A stretch of DNA of 64,000 nucleotides from JAWUWD01 sp034112085 (lineage in GTDB: Bacteria; Bacteroidota; Bacteroidia; Cytophagales; Cyclobacteriaceae), in the NCBI GenBank assembly GCA_034112085.1, contig JAWUWD010000050.1, forward strand, positions 15,060-79,059, read 5' to 3'. Both the position numbers and the translations under genes were made by a program. Below the pieces are notes generated by a model. It was not told the DNA's origin and searched no databases. It saw only the letters and a list, made by a program, of their open reading frames with translations. Positions 17,618 through 26,150 of this stretch are shown piece by piece (the stretch's first letter is position 1; each line of letters starts with the position of its first letter).

Positions 17618-18391
17618 TTAGTCATACCTCAAATGCTTCACAGAATCACCTGAATTTGCCAATTCTTCAAGCGCTTCAATACCAATTTGAAGGTGATGAT
17701 TGACAAAGCTAGTCGTTACCGCTTTGTCACTTTCTGATGTTTTCACGCCATGTGGAACCATTGGGTTGTCAGAGACGAGCAGCAAAGCACCTCTTGGTAT
17801 TTCATTCATAAATCCAACAGTGAAAAGAGTAGCTGTTTCCATATCAACACCTATACTTCTAGTCTTGCGTAAGTATTTTTTAAATTTCTCATCATGTTCC
17901 CAAACTCTTCGATTAGTAGTATAAACAGTACCTGTCCAATAATCTAATTCGTGTTTTTTTATCATTGAAGATACTGCACGCTGCAGGCTGAAAGAGGGCA
18001 ATGCAGGAATTTCAGGTGGCATATAGTCATTACTCGTACCTTCACCTCTAATAGCGGCAATAGGAAGGATTAGATCACCAAGTTTTGTTTTCTTTTTTAG
18101 TCCTCCGCACTTACCTAAGAAGAGCGTAGCTTTCGGGTGAATTGCAGAAAGTAAATCCATCACTGTAGCTGCCATGGCACTACCCATTCCAAAGTTGATT
18201 ATTGTGATATTATTGGCAGTGGCAGTCTGCATTGGTTTGTCTTTTCCAATAACTTCAACATTGTTTGTCTCTGCAAAAGTGTGCACATAGTTGATGAAGT
18301 TGGTCAGTAAGATGTATTCTCCAAAACCTTCTAACGGAGTTCCTGTATATCTTGGCAACCAATTCTCTACGATATCTTTTTTAGTGTTCAT
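17618..18391 (-). CDS. amn: AMP nucleosidase (short Bacteroidota form)
   Basis: A 257-aa phosphorylase-fold enzyme. Motifs are FGMGSAMAATVMDLL, LGKCGGLKKKTKLGDLILP (phosphate/ribose region), GVDMETATLFTVGF (the VxMEtA ribose-binding motif) and LLLVSDNPMVP with the catalytic Asp. It would cleave AMP to adenine and ribose 5-phosphate. It is much shorter than E. coli Amn (484 aa) because it lacks the N-terminal regulatory domain. Related nucleoside phosphorylases are the main alternative. Confidence 0.82.
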   Translation of the reverse strand: MNTKKDIVENWLPRYTGTPLEGFGEYILLTNFINYVHTFAETNNVEVIGKDKPMQTATANNITIINFGMGSAMAATVMDLLSAIHPKATLFLGKCGGLKKKTKLGDLILPIAAIRGEGTSNDYMPPEIPALPSFSLQRAVSSMIKKHELDYWTGTVYTTNRRVWEHDEKFKKYLRKTRSIGVDMETATLFTVGFMNEIPRGALLLVSDNPMVPHGVKTSESDKAVTTSFVNHHLQIGIEALEELANSGDSVKHLRYD

Positions 18392-18433
18392 GATTTTTGT
18401 TCTTTTGAGTATGAATCAGCCATACAACCGATA

Positions 18434-18880
18434 GTGGAGTTACCAGTATTGAACCTACCTAAGTACGAGCTTCAAATCAAAAATAGAGAAGGAAAGCCAT
18501 TTATTTATGATTGTGCTAGAAAAAAAATGGTAGTGCTTACTCCTGAAGAGTGGGTACGTCAAAATTTTATGCACTTCCTGATCAATGAATTGAAATATCC
18601 GAAATCACTTATGAAAGTTGAATCAGGCCTTGGCTATAACCAGCTTCAAAAGAGATCAGATGTCAAGGTATTTGATCGATCTGGAAGCCCATTTGCCATC
18701 ATAGAATGTAAAGCCCCTTCAGTAAAAATTTCAAAGGAGGCCTTTGATCAAGCAGCTACTTACAATAAGACTTTCAGAGCACCCTACATAATCGTTACTA
18801 ATGGGATGGAACACTTCTGTAGCTCAATTGATTTTGAGACTGGCACATCAAAATTTATTGATGGGTTTCCAAATTTTTGA
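18434..18880 (+). CDS. HsdR N-terminal-domain-like (HSDR_N) nuclease-fold protein
   Basis: A 148-aa protein with a GTG start. No ATG is available in frame: the upstream codons run back to a TGA. It resembles the stand-alone type I restriction enzyme R N-terminal domain (HSDR_N_2): TPEEWVRQNFMHFLINELKYP, the catalytic Asp in RSDVKVF and the E-x-K in FAIIECKAPS, i.e. a PD-(D/E)xK arrangement. No methylase, specificity or translocase gene is nearby, so it is not part of a complete type I system. Its role is unknown. Confidence 0.78.
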   Translation: MELPVLNLPKYELQIKNREGKPFIYDCARKKMVVLTPEEWVRQNFMHFLINELKYPKSLMKVESGLGYNQLQKRSDVKVFDRSGSPFAIIECKAPSVKISKEAFDQAATYNKTFRAPYIIVTNGMEHFCSSIDFETGTSKFIDGFPNF

Positions 18881-18888
18881 CAATAAAA

Positions 18889-18914
18889 AAGGCTGTTTCA
18901 AACGAAACAGCCTT
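18889..18914. terminator. Bidirectional terminator between the HsdR_N-like gene and ald
   Basis: A perfect 11-bp stem (AAGGCTGTTTC at 18889-18899 with 18904-18914) and a 4-base loop. Read on the minus strand the stem is followed by six T, so it best serves ald. Both converging genes end within 25 bases. Confidence 0.85.
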
Positions 18915-18935
18915 AATGTTAAACCTAGTTTGTGA

Positions 18936-20051
18936 TTAGCTTAAGTGCTTTTCAACTTCAACATATGGTAAGTTGAATACATCGGCTACCGCTTCATATA
19001 CTACATCACCTTTAATGATGTTCAGACCTAACTTCAATTCTTTACTATCCTTACAAGCTTTCTTCCATCCTTTATTGGCCAATGCTATTGCATAAGGCAA
19101 AGTGGCATTAGTCAATGCAAGTGTAGAAGTATAAGGCACAGCACCAGGCATATTGGCTACACAGTAGTGAACAATGTCATCGATGATAAACGTAGGATCT
19201 TCATGAGTAGTAGGTTTACAGGTCTCAATACATCCACCTTGATCTACTGCTACATCCACAAGGACAGTTCCAGATTGCATTTCTTTCAGCATATCTCTGG
19301 TAATCAAGTTAGGAGCTTTAGCCCCTGGGATCAAAACCGCTCCGATGATCAAATCATGCGTGGCAATCAGCTCGCGGATGTTATACTCGCTAGACATGTA
19401 TGTGTTCACGTTTGCTGGCATCACGTCATCAAGATATCTTAGTCTTGGCAGGCTAAGGTCCATGATCGTCACGTCTGCACCCATTCCTGCCGCCATCTTC
19501 GCAGCATTCGTGCCAACCACACCGCCACCAAGTATTAATACTTTGGCAGGTCTTACACCCGGTACACCGCCTAGTAATATTCCACGCCCCTTCATTGGTT
19601 TTTCAAGGTATTTAGCACCTTCTTGAATAGACATCCTTCCAGCTACTTCTGACATAGGTACTAGTAATGGCAAACTGCGATCAGACTGCTCTACAGTCTC
19701 GTATGCAAGACATACTGACTTGTTTTCAATCATTGCTTTTGTCAATGGCTCGTAAGACGCAAAGTGAAAATAAGTAAACACTAGTTGATCTTCTTTGATA
19801 AGATTGTATTCAGGTTCTATAGGCTCCTTCACTTTCATGATCATCTCAGCAATTTCGTATGTAGCTTCGATAGTAGGGAGCATTTTGACTCCGACCGATT
19901 CGTATTCGCTGTCTGTGAATCCACTTCCTTCACCGGCAGTAGTTTGCACATAAACGTCATGTCCTCTTTTGACAAGTTCCTTGGCGCCAGCAGGCGTTAA
20001 GGCAACTCTGTTTTCGTTGTTTTTTATCTCTTTGGGTACACCAATGATCAT
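18936..20051 (-). CDS. ald: Alanine dehydrogenase
   Basis: A 371-aa protein of normal length. The N-terminal substrate domain has MIIGVPKEIKNNENRVALTP with the pyruvate-binding Arg and the Lys in IMKVKEP, then FTYFHFA with the catalytic His. The NAD-binding Rossmann motif is LILGGGVVGTNAAKMAAGMGADV. AVLIPGAKAPNLI and VDVAVDQGGC complete the family pattern. It interconverts L-alanine and pyruvate plus ammonia with NAD, for catabolism or ammonia assimilation. A TATATTTG -7 element lies at 20098-20091 upstream. Confidence 0.95.
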   Translation of the reverse strand: MIIGVPKEIKNNENRVALTPAGAKELVKRGHDVYVQTTAGEGSGFTDSEYESVGVKMLPTIEATYEIAEMIMKVKEPIEPEYNLIKEDQLVFTYFHFASYEPLTKAMIENKSVCLAYETVEQSDRSLPLLVPMSEVAGRMSIQEGAKYLEKPMKGRGILLGGVPGVRPAKVLILGGGVVGTNAAKMAAGMGADVTIMDLSLPRLRYLDDVMPANVNTYMSSEYNIRELIATHDLIIGAVLIPGAKAPNLITRDMLKEMQSGTVLVDVAVDQGGCIETCKPTTHEDPTFIIDDIVHYCVANMPGAVPYTSTLALTNATLPYAIALANKGWKKACKDSKELKLGLNIIKGDVVYEAVADVFNLPYVEVEKHLS

Positions 20052-20090
20052 AGCATATATATTTTAAAGATGTCAAAATTTTTTAGTAGA

Positions 20091-20098
20091 CAAATATA
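20091..20098 (-). promoter_or_regulatory. Putative -7 element of the ald promoter
   Basis: The minus-strand sequence TATATTTG matches TAnnTTTG exactly, 40 bases before the ald ATG. The -33 element is weak. Confidence 0.4.
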
Positions 20099-20283
20099 AT
20101 AACTACTACTAATATTCGAACCTATCACAAAATAGTTTTTAAGCTGTATTTGGATGTTATTTTTTCAAAATATAACATGGGAAATAAAGGTTAACTCCAA
20201 TTAAAATATTGAAATGTAAAGATTAATATATTGTATAATTTATTATTACAAAATTAACTTCTATGTCTATCAATTTGATAGGT

Positions 20284-20314
20284 TTTGATAAGTGGCCAGT
20301 TTTGACTACTTTTG
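20284..20314 (+). promoter_or_regulatory. Bacteroidota consensus promoter of the 2-oxoacid dehydrogenase E1 gene
   Basis: TTTG at 20284-20287, exactly 19 bases, then TACTTTTG at 20307-20314: a full match to TTTG-N19-TAnnTTTG. Transcription would start near 20320, downstream of the upstream in-frame ATG at 20263 and upstream of ATG 20359, so it fixes the start of the gene. Confidence 0.75.
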
Positions 20315-20358
20315 CGCTCCGAATTGGAAGAGATTATCATTACCAAAAGACTAAGTTT

Positions 20359-22770
20359 ATGGCAGTAAAGGCAAAGAAATCCAACAAAGTATCCAGTATA
20401 AAGGCCAAAGATATTCTTAAGGACTATCAACTAGCTTGCGAGAGCAGAGAAGCAAGTTTACTTGGCCGTAAAGAGGTCTTCATGGGTAAGGCTAAGTTTG
20501 GGATATTTGGTGATGGAAAAGAATTGCCTCAGTTAGCCATGGCGAAAGCCTTCCAAAATGGTGATTTTAGATCAGGATATTATCGTGATCAGACATTCAT
20601 GTTAGCCATAGAGCAATTGACGATTCAGCAATACTTTGCGCAGTTGTATGCGCATACTGATGTGGAGCAAGAACCTGCTTCAGCTGGTCGATTGATGAAT
20701 GGGCATTTTGCAACCAGAATGGTTGATGATAATGGTCAGTTAAAGGATTTGGTAAATCATAAAAACAGTACGGCAGATATTTCGCCTACAGCTGGACAGA
20801 TGCCTAGGTTGTTGGGATTGGCTTATGCGTCTAAGTTGTTTAGAGGTAATAAAGAGTTGCACCAATTTGATGGTTTGTCAATTAATGGCAACGAAGTTGC
20901 ATTCGGGACTATAGGAAATGCCTCTACCTCTGAAGGTATGTTCTATGAAACAGTCAACGCTGGTGGTGTCTTACAAGTGCCAATGATTATTTCTATATGG
21001 GATGATGAGTATGGTATCTCGGTGCCCAAAGAGTTTCATACAACCAAAGGAAGTATTTCCAAGGTTCTTTCTGGTTTTCAAAGAACCAAAAAAGAGAACG
21101 GTTACGAAATTTTTGTTGTGAAAGGATGGGACTATCAAGCGTTGGTAGAAACATACCAAAAAGCTGCTAAACTGTCTAGAGAGGAACATGTCCCTGTCAT
21201 TGTTCACGTGATAGAAGTCACTCAGCCACAAGGACATTCAACTTCTGGGTCTCATGAAAGATACAAATCTCAAGAGAGATTAGCTTGGGAACTGGAATAT
21301 GATTGCAATGTTCAGATGAGAAAATGGATTCTTGAAGATGGAATCAGTGATGAAGCTACACTTTTAGGAATAGAAAAAGAGGCAGTTAACACAGCCAAAG
21401 AAGCAAAAAACGCAGCATGGAAAGCATTTGTTGCTGATATAAAAATTGAAGTTACTGAGGTTGCTGATATTATTGCAGCCATTGCGAGTAGTAGCCAGCA
21501 CCAATCAGAGCTTACCACAATTAAGGATGGCTTATCAAATACGGTGAATGCCATCAGAATGGATGTGGTTCGTACAGCAAGGAAAGTTCTTAGACTAGTA
21601 AGAGCAGAAGAAGGTAACGGTAAAGAGACACTAAAAACTTGGCTGAAACGTGCAGATGTTCTCAACTGGGATCGTTATAACAATTTTCTGTACAGCGAAT
21701 ATGATGGCGCAGCTCTGAACGTTGAGGAGGTCAAAGCGCAAATAAATGAAAGTGCTGAAGCTGTAGATGGTCGTGAAGTATTACAAGCATGTTTTGATGC
21801 TGCCTTGTCTAGAGATCCAAGAGTATTTGCTTTTGGTGAAGATGTGGGTAAGATCGGAGATGTCAATCAGGCTTTTGCAGGACTTCAGGATAAGTATGGT
21901 GATCTAAAAGTGACTGATACAGGAATTCGTGAATGTACTATTATTGGACAAGCGATAGGTGCCTCTTTGAGAGGTCTTAGACCAATCGTTGAAATACAGT
22001 ATCTCGATTACTTATTGTATGCATTGCAAACTTTATCGGATGATGTAGCCTGCTTGCAGTACAGAACAAAAGGTGGTCAGAAAGCACCATTGATTGTAAG
22101 AACTAGAGGGCATAGACTCGAGGGAGTCTGGCATTCTGGATCTCCGATGGGTATGATCCTTCATAGCTTAAGAGGGATGTATGTGTTAGTTCCTAGGAAC
22201 ATGACTCAGGCTGCCGGATTCTACAATACAATGTTGAAATCTGATGACCCAGCATTGATCATCGAATGCCTCAATGGATATCGATTGAAAGAACACATTC
22301 CTGAAAACATTGGTGAATTTACCGTGCCATTGGGAGTGCCTGATGCTTTAAGATCAGGAGATGACGTCACGATCGTGACTTATGGGTCGATGTGTAGGAT
22401 TGTTATGGATGCAGCCAAGATGCTTGACAAAGAAGGCATTTCATGTGAGGTTATTGATGTGCAGACATTATTGCCTTTTGATATCGATCATACGATCGTA
22501 GAATCTTTGAAAAAGACCAATCGTATTGTCTTTGCTGATGAAGATGTACCAGGCGGTGCAACAGCATTTATGATGCAAAAAGTCTTAGAAGAACAAAATG
22601 GATATAAATATTTGGATTCTAAGCCTTTGACTATTGCAGCTCAAGAGCATAGACCAGCTTATTCATCTGATGGAGATTATTTCTCCAAGCCAAGTGTTGA
22701 GGATGTTTTTGATAAGGTATATGACTTGATGGCAGAAACAAAGCCTGATCAGTATCCTGAAATTTACTAA
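20359..22770 (+). CDS. Fused alpha/beta E1 component of a thiamine-diphosphate 2-oxoacid dehydrogenase
   Basis: The frame is open from 20263, but the promoter at 20284-20314 makes ATG 20359 the likely start (803 aa). The first ~390 residues are the E1 alpha part (ThDP-binding GNASTSEGMFYETVNAGG; ITPA-like DISPTAGQMPRLLG; QPQGHSTSGSHERY). From about residue 465 follows the E1 beta transketolase-like part (FGEDVGKIGDVNQAFAGL, EIQYLDYLLYALQTLSDD, RTRGHRLEGVWHSG, then the C-terminal domain TIVTYGSMCRIVMDAA). It decarboxylates a branched-chain or related 2-oxoacid and passes the acyl group to an E2. No E2 or E3 gene is adjacent. Substrate specificity is unproven. Confidence 0.88.
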   Translation: MAVKAKKSNKVSSIKAKDILKDYQLACESREASLLGRKEVFMGKAKFGIFGDGKELPQLAMAKAFQNGDFRSGYYRDQTFMLAIEQLTIQQYFAQLYAHTDVEQEPASAGRLMNGHFATRMVDDNGQLKDLVNHKNSTADISPTAGQMPRLLGLAYASKLFRGNKELHQFDGLSINGNEVAFGTIGNASTSEGMFYETVNAGGVLQVPMIISIWDDEYGISVPKEFHTTKGSISKVLSGFQRTKKENGYEIFVVKGWDYQALVETYQKAAKLSREEHVPVIVHVIEVTQPQGHSTSGSHERYKSQERLAWELEYDCNVQMRKWILEDGISDEATLLGIEKEAVNTAKEAKNAAWKAFVADIKIEVTEVADIIAAIASSSQHQSELTTIKDGLSNTVNAIRMDVVRTARKVLRLVRAEEGNGKETLKTWLKRADVLNWDRYNNFLYSEYDGAALNVEEVKAQINESAEAVDGREVLQACFDAALSRDPRVFAFGEDVGKIGDVNQAFAGLQDKYGDLKVTDTGIRECTIIGQAIGASLRGLRPIVEIQYLDYLLYALQTLSDDVACLQYRTKGGQKAPLIVRTRGHRLEGVWHSGSPMGMILHSLRGMYVLVPRNMTQAAGFYNTMLKSDDPALIIECLNGYRLKEHIPENIGEFTVPLGVPDALRSGDDVTIVTYGSMCRIVMDAAKMLDKEGISCEVIDVQTLLPFDIDHTIVESLKKTNRIVFADEDVPGGATAFMMQKVLEEQNGYKYLDSKPLTIAAQEHRPAYSSDGDYFSKPSVEDVFDKVYDLMAETKPDQYPEIY

Positions 22771-22787
22771 TTCAATAGATAAAGACG

Positions 22788-23564
22788 CTAGTTGGTTTGA
22801 ATGCCAGCTAGTGTGAATCCTTGTTGGGTCGAGCTGTCACCTTTTTTGCCAGTGATAATCACTGTATTACTTCTTTGTAATTTTCTGTCTTGAATAGATA
22901 TTTCGAGTTTGATCTCTCGATCTGCAAATAAGTCTACTAGACCAGTAGATACGAATCCATATCGCAAGACACCTTCGATTGGTGCACTGCTGTCAGTGGT
23001 ATTCTTAAGAACTGGGAATCTTCCATCGATAGGAGAGCCACAAGCTGGTAATTCATCACTGCTTATCCAATCAAATTCTTCAAATGGTGTTTCTTGACTT
23101 GAGCCTATAGCTCTGAACATAAACTTCACGAAAATGTTAAAATTATCTTCATTTGGAATATAAAGAAGCGTATCCATTACTCCATTGGTGAATTCTGCTT
23201 CTACCCAATTCACACAACTATATGGCCTTATAAATGGAGGGGCAACATCGAAGCCCGGAACGCCACTGAGCGGTGTTCCAATATCTTTGACAGATACAAA
23301 ATTCTGATCGGCAAACTGGACAAAACTCCCCGGTGCATATCGCGGATCATTATCAAAGCTTTGGTCTAAACCTAAATCACCATCTCCATCTTCATAATGG
23401 ATAGATATAATCAGTGAATCAAAAATGCTGGCCCCTTGCTTAAACTCAACATTTTCGAAGTCGATACTTGGCGTATCTGGAAAATTTGGAGCCTCAAAAC
23501 AGCCCGTTATTACTGAGAATAGAGCAAGTACCAGTATGCTTGTTGTATGTTTTTTTAGATTCAT
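22788..23564 (-). CDS. Hypothetical lipoprotein
   Basis: A 258-aa protein not recognised. It starts with a lipoprotein signal peptide (TSILVLALFSVITGCFEAP; lipobox ITGC, Cys22). The mature part begins with a strand-rich region including SIHYEDGDGDLGLDQ, an Asp/Gly-rich segment often seen in small Bacteroidota lipoproteins. It converges with the E1 gene with 17 bases between the stops. An imperfect hairpin (CTAGTTGG at 22788-22795 with CCAGCTAG at 22804-22811) overlaps its stop codon and may aid termination. Confidence 0.75.
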   Translation of the reverse strand: MNLKKHTTSILVLALFSVITGCFEAPNFPDTPSIDFENVEFKQGASIFDSLIISIHYEDGDGDLGLDQSFDNDPRYAPGSFVQFADQNFVSVKDIGTPLSGVPGFDVAPPFIRPYSCVNWVEAEFTNGVMDTLLYIPNEDNFNIFVKFMFRAIGSSQETPFEEFDWISSDELPACGSPIDGRFPVLKNTTDSSAPIEGVLRYGFVSTGLVDLFADREIKLEISIQDRKLQRSNTVIITGKKGDSSTQQGFTLAGIQTN

Positions 23565-23672
23565 AATGCTTCCAGTAAATCTACTGATTTTTATTAATTC
23601 ACATCAAAAATTATGCAAATAGCTAGTTATCGGATAATTTCGTGCATCTAGTAGAATACATCTATATAACGA

Positions 23673-24665
23673 ATGGAGTTTTTGAAAAGTTTTGAAGATC
23701 GGCTTAATAATTCATCTGAAGAAGAATTTAACGAATTGGCGTTAGCACTTTTCACCTATCAAGCTGGTCATAATTTACTGTATAAGCAATATATTCAGAC
23801 ACTTGGCGTGTCGATTGATGATATTACTAATATTAGCCAGATTCCATTCCTTCCTATTTCTTTTTTTAAAAGTCACCAAATAAAAACTGCTAGTTGGGAA
23901 AGTGAGCATGTTTTTGAAAGTAGTGGGACTACTGGAATGGAGACCAGTAAACATCAAGTGAATAATTTGGAAGACTATCTGAAAAATGCTTCCGGAATTT
24001 TTCAAAACTGCTATGGAGATATAACTGACTTTCATTTTTTAGCACTTCTACCATCTTATTTAGAGCGCAACAATTCTTCTTTAGTCTTTATGATGGATCA
24101 CTTTATCAAAGTAAGTGATTCTGAATACTCAGGCTTCTATTTGGATGAGATTAAGCAATTGATAGGCGTGCTGGAAGCATTAAGTAATGATAAAAGTAAG
24201 AAGACAGTGCTGGTAGGGGTGACGTTCGCTTTACTTGATATGGTTGAGAAGTTTGATTTAGACTTTCCAGAGTTAATCGTCATGGAAACAGGAGGGATGA
24301 AGGGCAGAAGGAAAGAAATGATACGAGAAGAGGTACACGCTTTATTGAAGAAGGGTTTTGGAACTAATAATATTCATTCAGAATACGGGATGACGGAATT
24401 GCTATCACAGGCCTATTCCAAATCATCAGGTGTTTTTCATGAAAATGAAAAGATGAAGATTATCGTAAGAGATATCAATGACCCGTTGACTATGTTGGAT
24501 CAAGGTATGACCGGAGGTCTTAATATTATTGACCTGGCTAATATTCATACCTGTGGGTTCATTGAGACACAAGATATGGGTAGAAAGTTGTCTCCAACCA
24601 CTTTTGAAGTGCTTGGTAGGTTTGATAATTCTGACGTAAGAGGTTGTAGCTTAATGACTGTATAG
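23673..24665 (+). CDS. LuxE/acyl-protein-synthetase-like adenylating protein
   Basis: A 330-aa protein of the LuxE branch of adenylate-forming enzymes. FFKSHQIKT, the nucleotide-binding ESSGTTGMETSKHQ, a central METGGMKGRRKEM and EYGMTELLSQAY, and a C-terminal ETQDMGRKL are the expected motif series. LuxE activates fatty acids for bioluminescence, but there are no lux genes here. Solitary homologues in Bacteroidota are thought to activate a carboxylate in other pathways. It is flanked by unrelated genes. Confidence 0.83.
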   Translation: MEFLKSFEDRLNNSSEEEFNELALALFTYQAGHNLLYKQYIQTLGVSIDDITNISQIPFLPISFFKSHQIKTASWESEHVFESSGTTGMETSKHQVNNLEDYLKNASGIFQNCYGDITDFHFLALLPSYLERNNSSLVFMMDHFIKVSDSEYSGFYLDEIKQLIGVLEALSNDKSKKTVLVGVTFALLDMVEKFDLDFPELIVMETGGMKGRRKEMIREEVHALLKKGFGTNNIHSEYGMTELLSQAYSKSSGVFHENEKMKIIVRDINDPLTMLDQGMTGGLNIIDLANIHTCGFIETQDMGRKLSPTTFEVLGRFDNSDVRGCSLMTV

Positions 24666-24827
24666 AACTATATTTTATGAAAGTCATTCCATGCATCGTT
24701 TTTAGATAGGTCTCGTGAGTGGCGGTATTGTAATCTCATAGATAAAGAAATGCGATACACCTAGATCATTAAGAAAGTGAGATTCCTGACTGACACCACA
24801 ACATCAATGATTAGATGAAAAAAATTG

Positions 24828-25109
24828 TTACTCCTTCCTACTAAAAGTAGCATCAAAAGCATTCTTTAATTCTTCTCCTGCTTTCTTCAGACCTGACTCA
24901 ACATCTTCCCATTGGCCTTTATGATTATCTTTGAAATCTGTGAAGCCCTTTTTGAGTGTCTCTCCATTACGTTTCAATTCATCAATATTCTCTGAGTACT
25001 CTTCCTTGGCCTGTTCCTTAGTCTCATTTAACTCCTGAATAAGTGCATCTATCTTTTTGCCCAATTTCTTAAACGTTTTCTCTGCTGATCCTTCTGGTTT
25101 TCTGCCCAT
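24828..25109 (-). CDS. Small charged coiled-coil protein
   Basis: A 93-aa soluble protein, almost entirely helical and rich in Lys and Glu, with heptad-like spacing in KLGKKIDALIQELNETKEQA and in ELKRNGETLKKGFTDFKD. It has no signal peptide, metal site or known domain. It is separated from neighbours by 162 and 76 bases. It could be a stress-related or nucleoid/cytoskeletal accessory protein, but this is a guess. Confidence 0.6.
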   Translation of the reverse strand: MGRKPEGSAEKTFKKLGKKIDALIQELNETKEQAKEEYSENIDELKRNGETLKKGFTDFKDNHKGQWEDVESGLKKAGEELKNAFDATFSRKE

Positions 25110-25185
25110 TGTGTAGATTTTATATCTGATTTAATTACTCTATATTCATACGTGCAAGTGTCATAAATGTTAACATTATCGAAAT

Positions 25186-25875
25186 ATGAGCCATTCTCAA
25201 GACCCTATTAAAAACATCGTCCAACATATCAAGGATAAGTCAGTAGTGAAACAAAAGACTTATAAACACTTACTTAATTCCTTTGAAAATTTGAAACAGC
25301 AGGCAACTCAGATTGTAGCCGAGATCAATAGCCAAATAATAGATGTAGATAAAGAAGTGACTGTTGTTTTAGAGGAGGTTTCGAATCATGAGTTCCAAGT
25401 GAAGGTAGCTGGAGATATGCTAGTGTTTGTATTACATACTAATATAGTTACTTTCTCAGGCGAACATGAGATTGTCAAGAGTGATTATATTTCGGAAGAC
25501 TCTAATAGGAAATACTTCGGGCAAATAATGATTTATAATTTCATGGCAGACAGTATCAAGTATTCTAGACTCAATGATTCTGGTTATTTGGTTGCTAGAT
25601 TATTGATCAACTTTGAAAATCGCTTTTTAGTGGAAGGCGAAGGACAGCTGAATTTTCTTTATCAAAAAGTGTCTGATCAGCCTATTTCGGATATAGACTT
25701 GGATGTGATTATCAAACTGTCTATTACCGAAGCTGCTCAGAGTGATTTGGTGACGCCTCCGTTTCAGAAAATAAAGCATGTATCACTCAATCAAAAGATG
25801 CAGAAAAGTAGTGAGATGGGTGCGGGGGAGAAGATAGGTTTCAAAATGTCTTATCAAAGTCAAGCCTCGTCTTAG
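25186..25875 (+). CDS. Conserved-looking hypothetical protein
   Basis: A 229-aa cytoplasmic protein with no signal peptide or membrane helix. Residues ~1-50 are helical (KTYKHLLNSFENLKQQATQI), ~55-175 alternate strands (EVTVVLEEVSNHEFQVKVAG, VFVLHTNIVTFSGEHEI, NRFLVEGEGQLNFLYQ), and the tail is polar. I do not recognise the family. It lies upstream of the small lipoprotein/cmk unit but has a 118-base gap before it, so it is probably transcribed separately. Confidence 0.65.
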   Translation: MSHSQDPIKNIVQHIKDKSVVKQKTYKHLLNSFENLKQQATQIVAEINSQIIDVDKEVTVVLEEVSNHEFQVKVAGDMLVFVLHTNIVTFSGEHEIVKSDYISEDSNRKYFGQIMIYNFMADSIKYSRLNDSGYLVARLLINFENRFLVEGEGQLNFLYQKVSDQPISDIDLDVIIKLSITEAAQSDLVTPPFQKIKHVSLNQKMQKSSEMGAGEKIGFKMSYQSQASS

Positions 25876-25979
25876 TGCCATTGGTCGTGAATATTCTCAC
25901 ATAAAAATTATGATAATATAAACATTAAAAAAAGAGTCTAAAATCTTGAATAACTAGGTGACCATTTTTATTAAATTTC

Positions 25980-25987
25980 TATATTTG
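25980..25987 (+). promoter_or_regulatory. Putative -7 element upstream of the small lipoprotein and cmk
   Basis: TATATTTG matches TAnnTTTG. It ends 6 bases before the ATG at 25994, so the transcript would be leaderless or nearly so. The -33 element is poor. Confidence 0.4.
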
Positions 25988-25993
25988 TGTTAT

Positions 25994-26134
25994 ATGAATA
26001 GTGTTTTTAGAAAGCGTTTATTTTTGTTTTTGATCGTGGGGCTATTGTTAGGTGGGTGTGGCTCATCTAAGAGAAAGCCGCATGGGAAACTCAAACCTGG
26101 GAAACCTATTCCTTGTCCTTTAAAAGATTGTTAA
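25994..26134 (+). CDS. 46-aa lipoprotein
   Basis: A short gene: signal peptide MNSVFRKRLFLFLIVGLLLG, lipobox LGGC with acceptor Cys22, then GSSKRKPHGKLKPGKPIPC and PLKDC to a TAA at 26132-26134. The mature peptide of 25 residues is basic, proline-rich and has two further Cys near the end. It is 16 bases upstream of cmk, so cotranscription is likely. The signal peptide/lipobox pattern argues that it is real in spite of its size. Function unknown. Confidence 0.7.
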   Translation: MNSVFRKRLFLFLIVGLLLGGCGSSKRKPHGKLKPGKPIPCPLKDC

Positions 26135-26150
26135 CGACCTAAATATACCT

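Noticed and set aside
18434..18880. A type I restriction-modification system
   Set aside because: Only the short N-terminal domain type is present; there is no translocase, methylase or specificity subunit.
21312..21665. A minus-strand 117-codon frame inside the E1 gene
   Set aside because: It is antisense to conserved E1 sequence; its composition is the shadow of the plus-strand helix-rich linker.
23673..24665. A bioluminescence (lux) operon
   Set aside because: Only a LuxE-like gene is present; no luxA, B, C or D is nearby.
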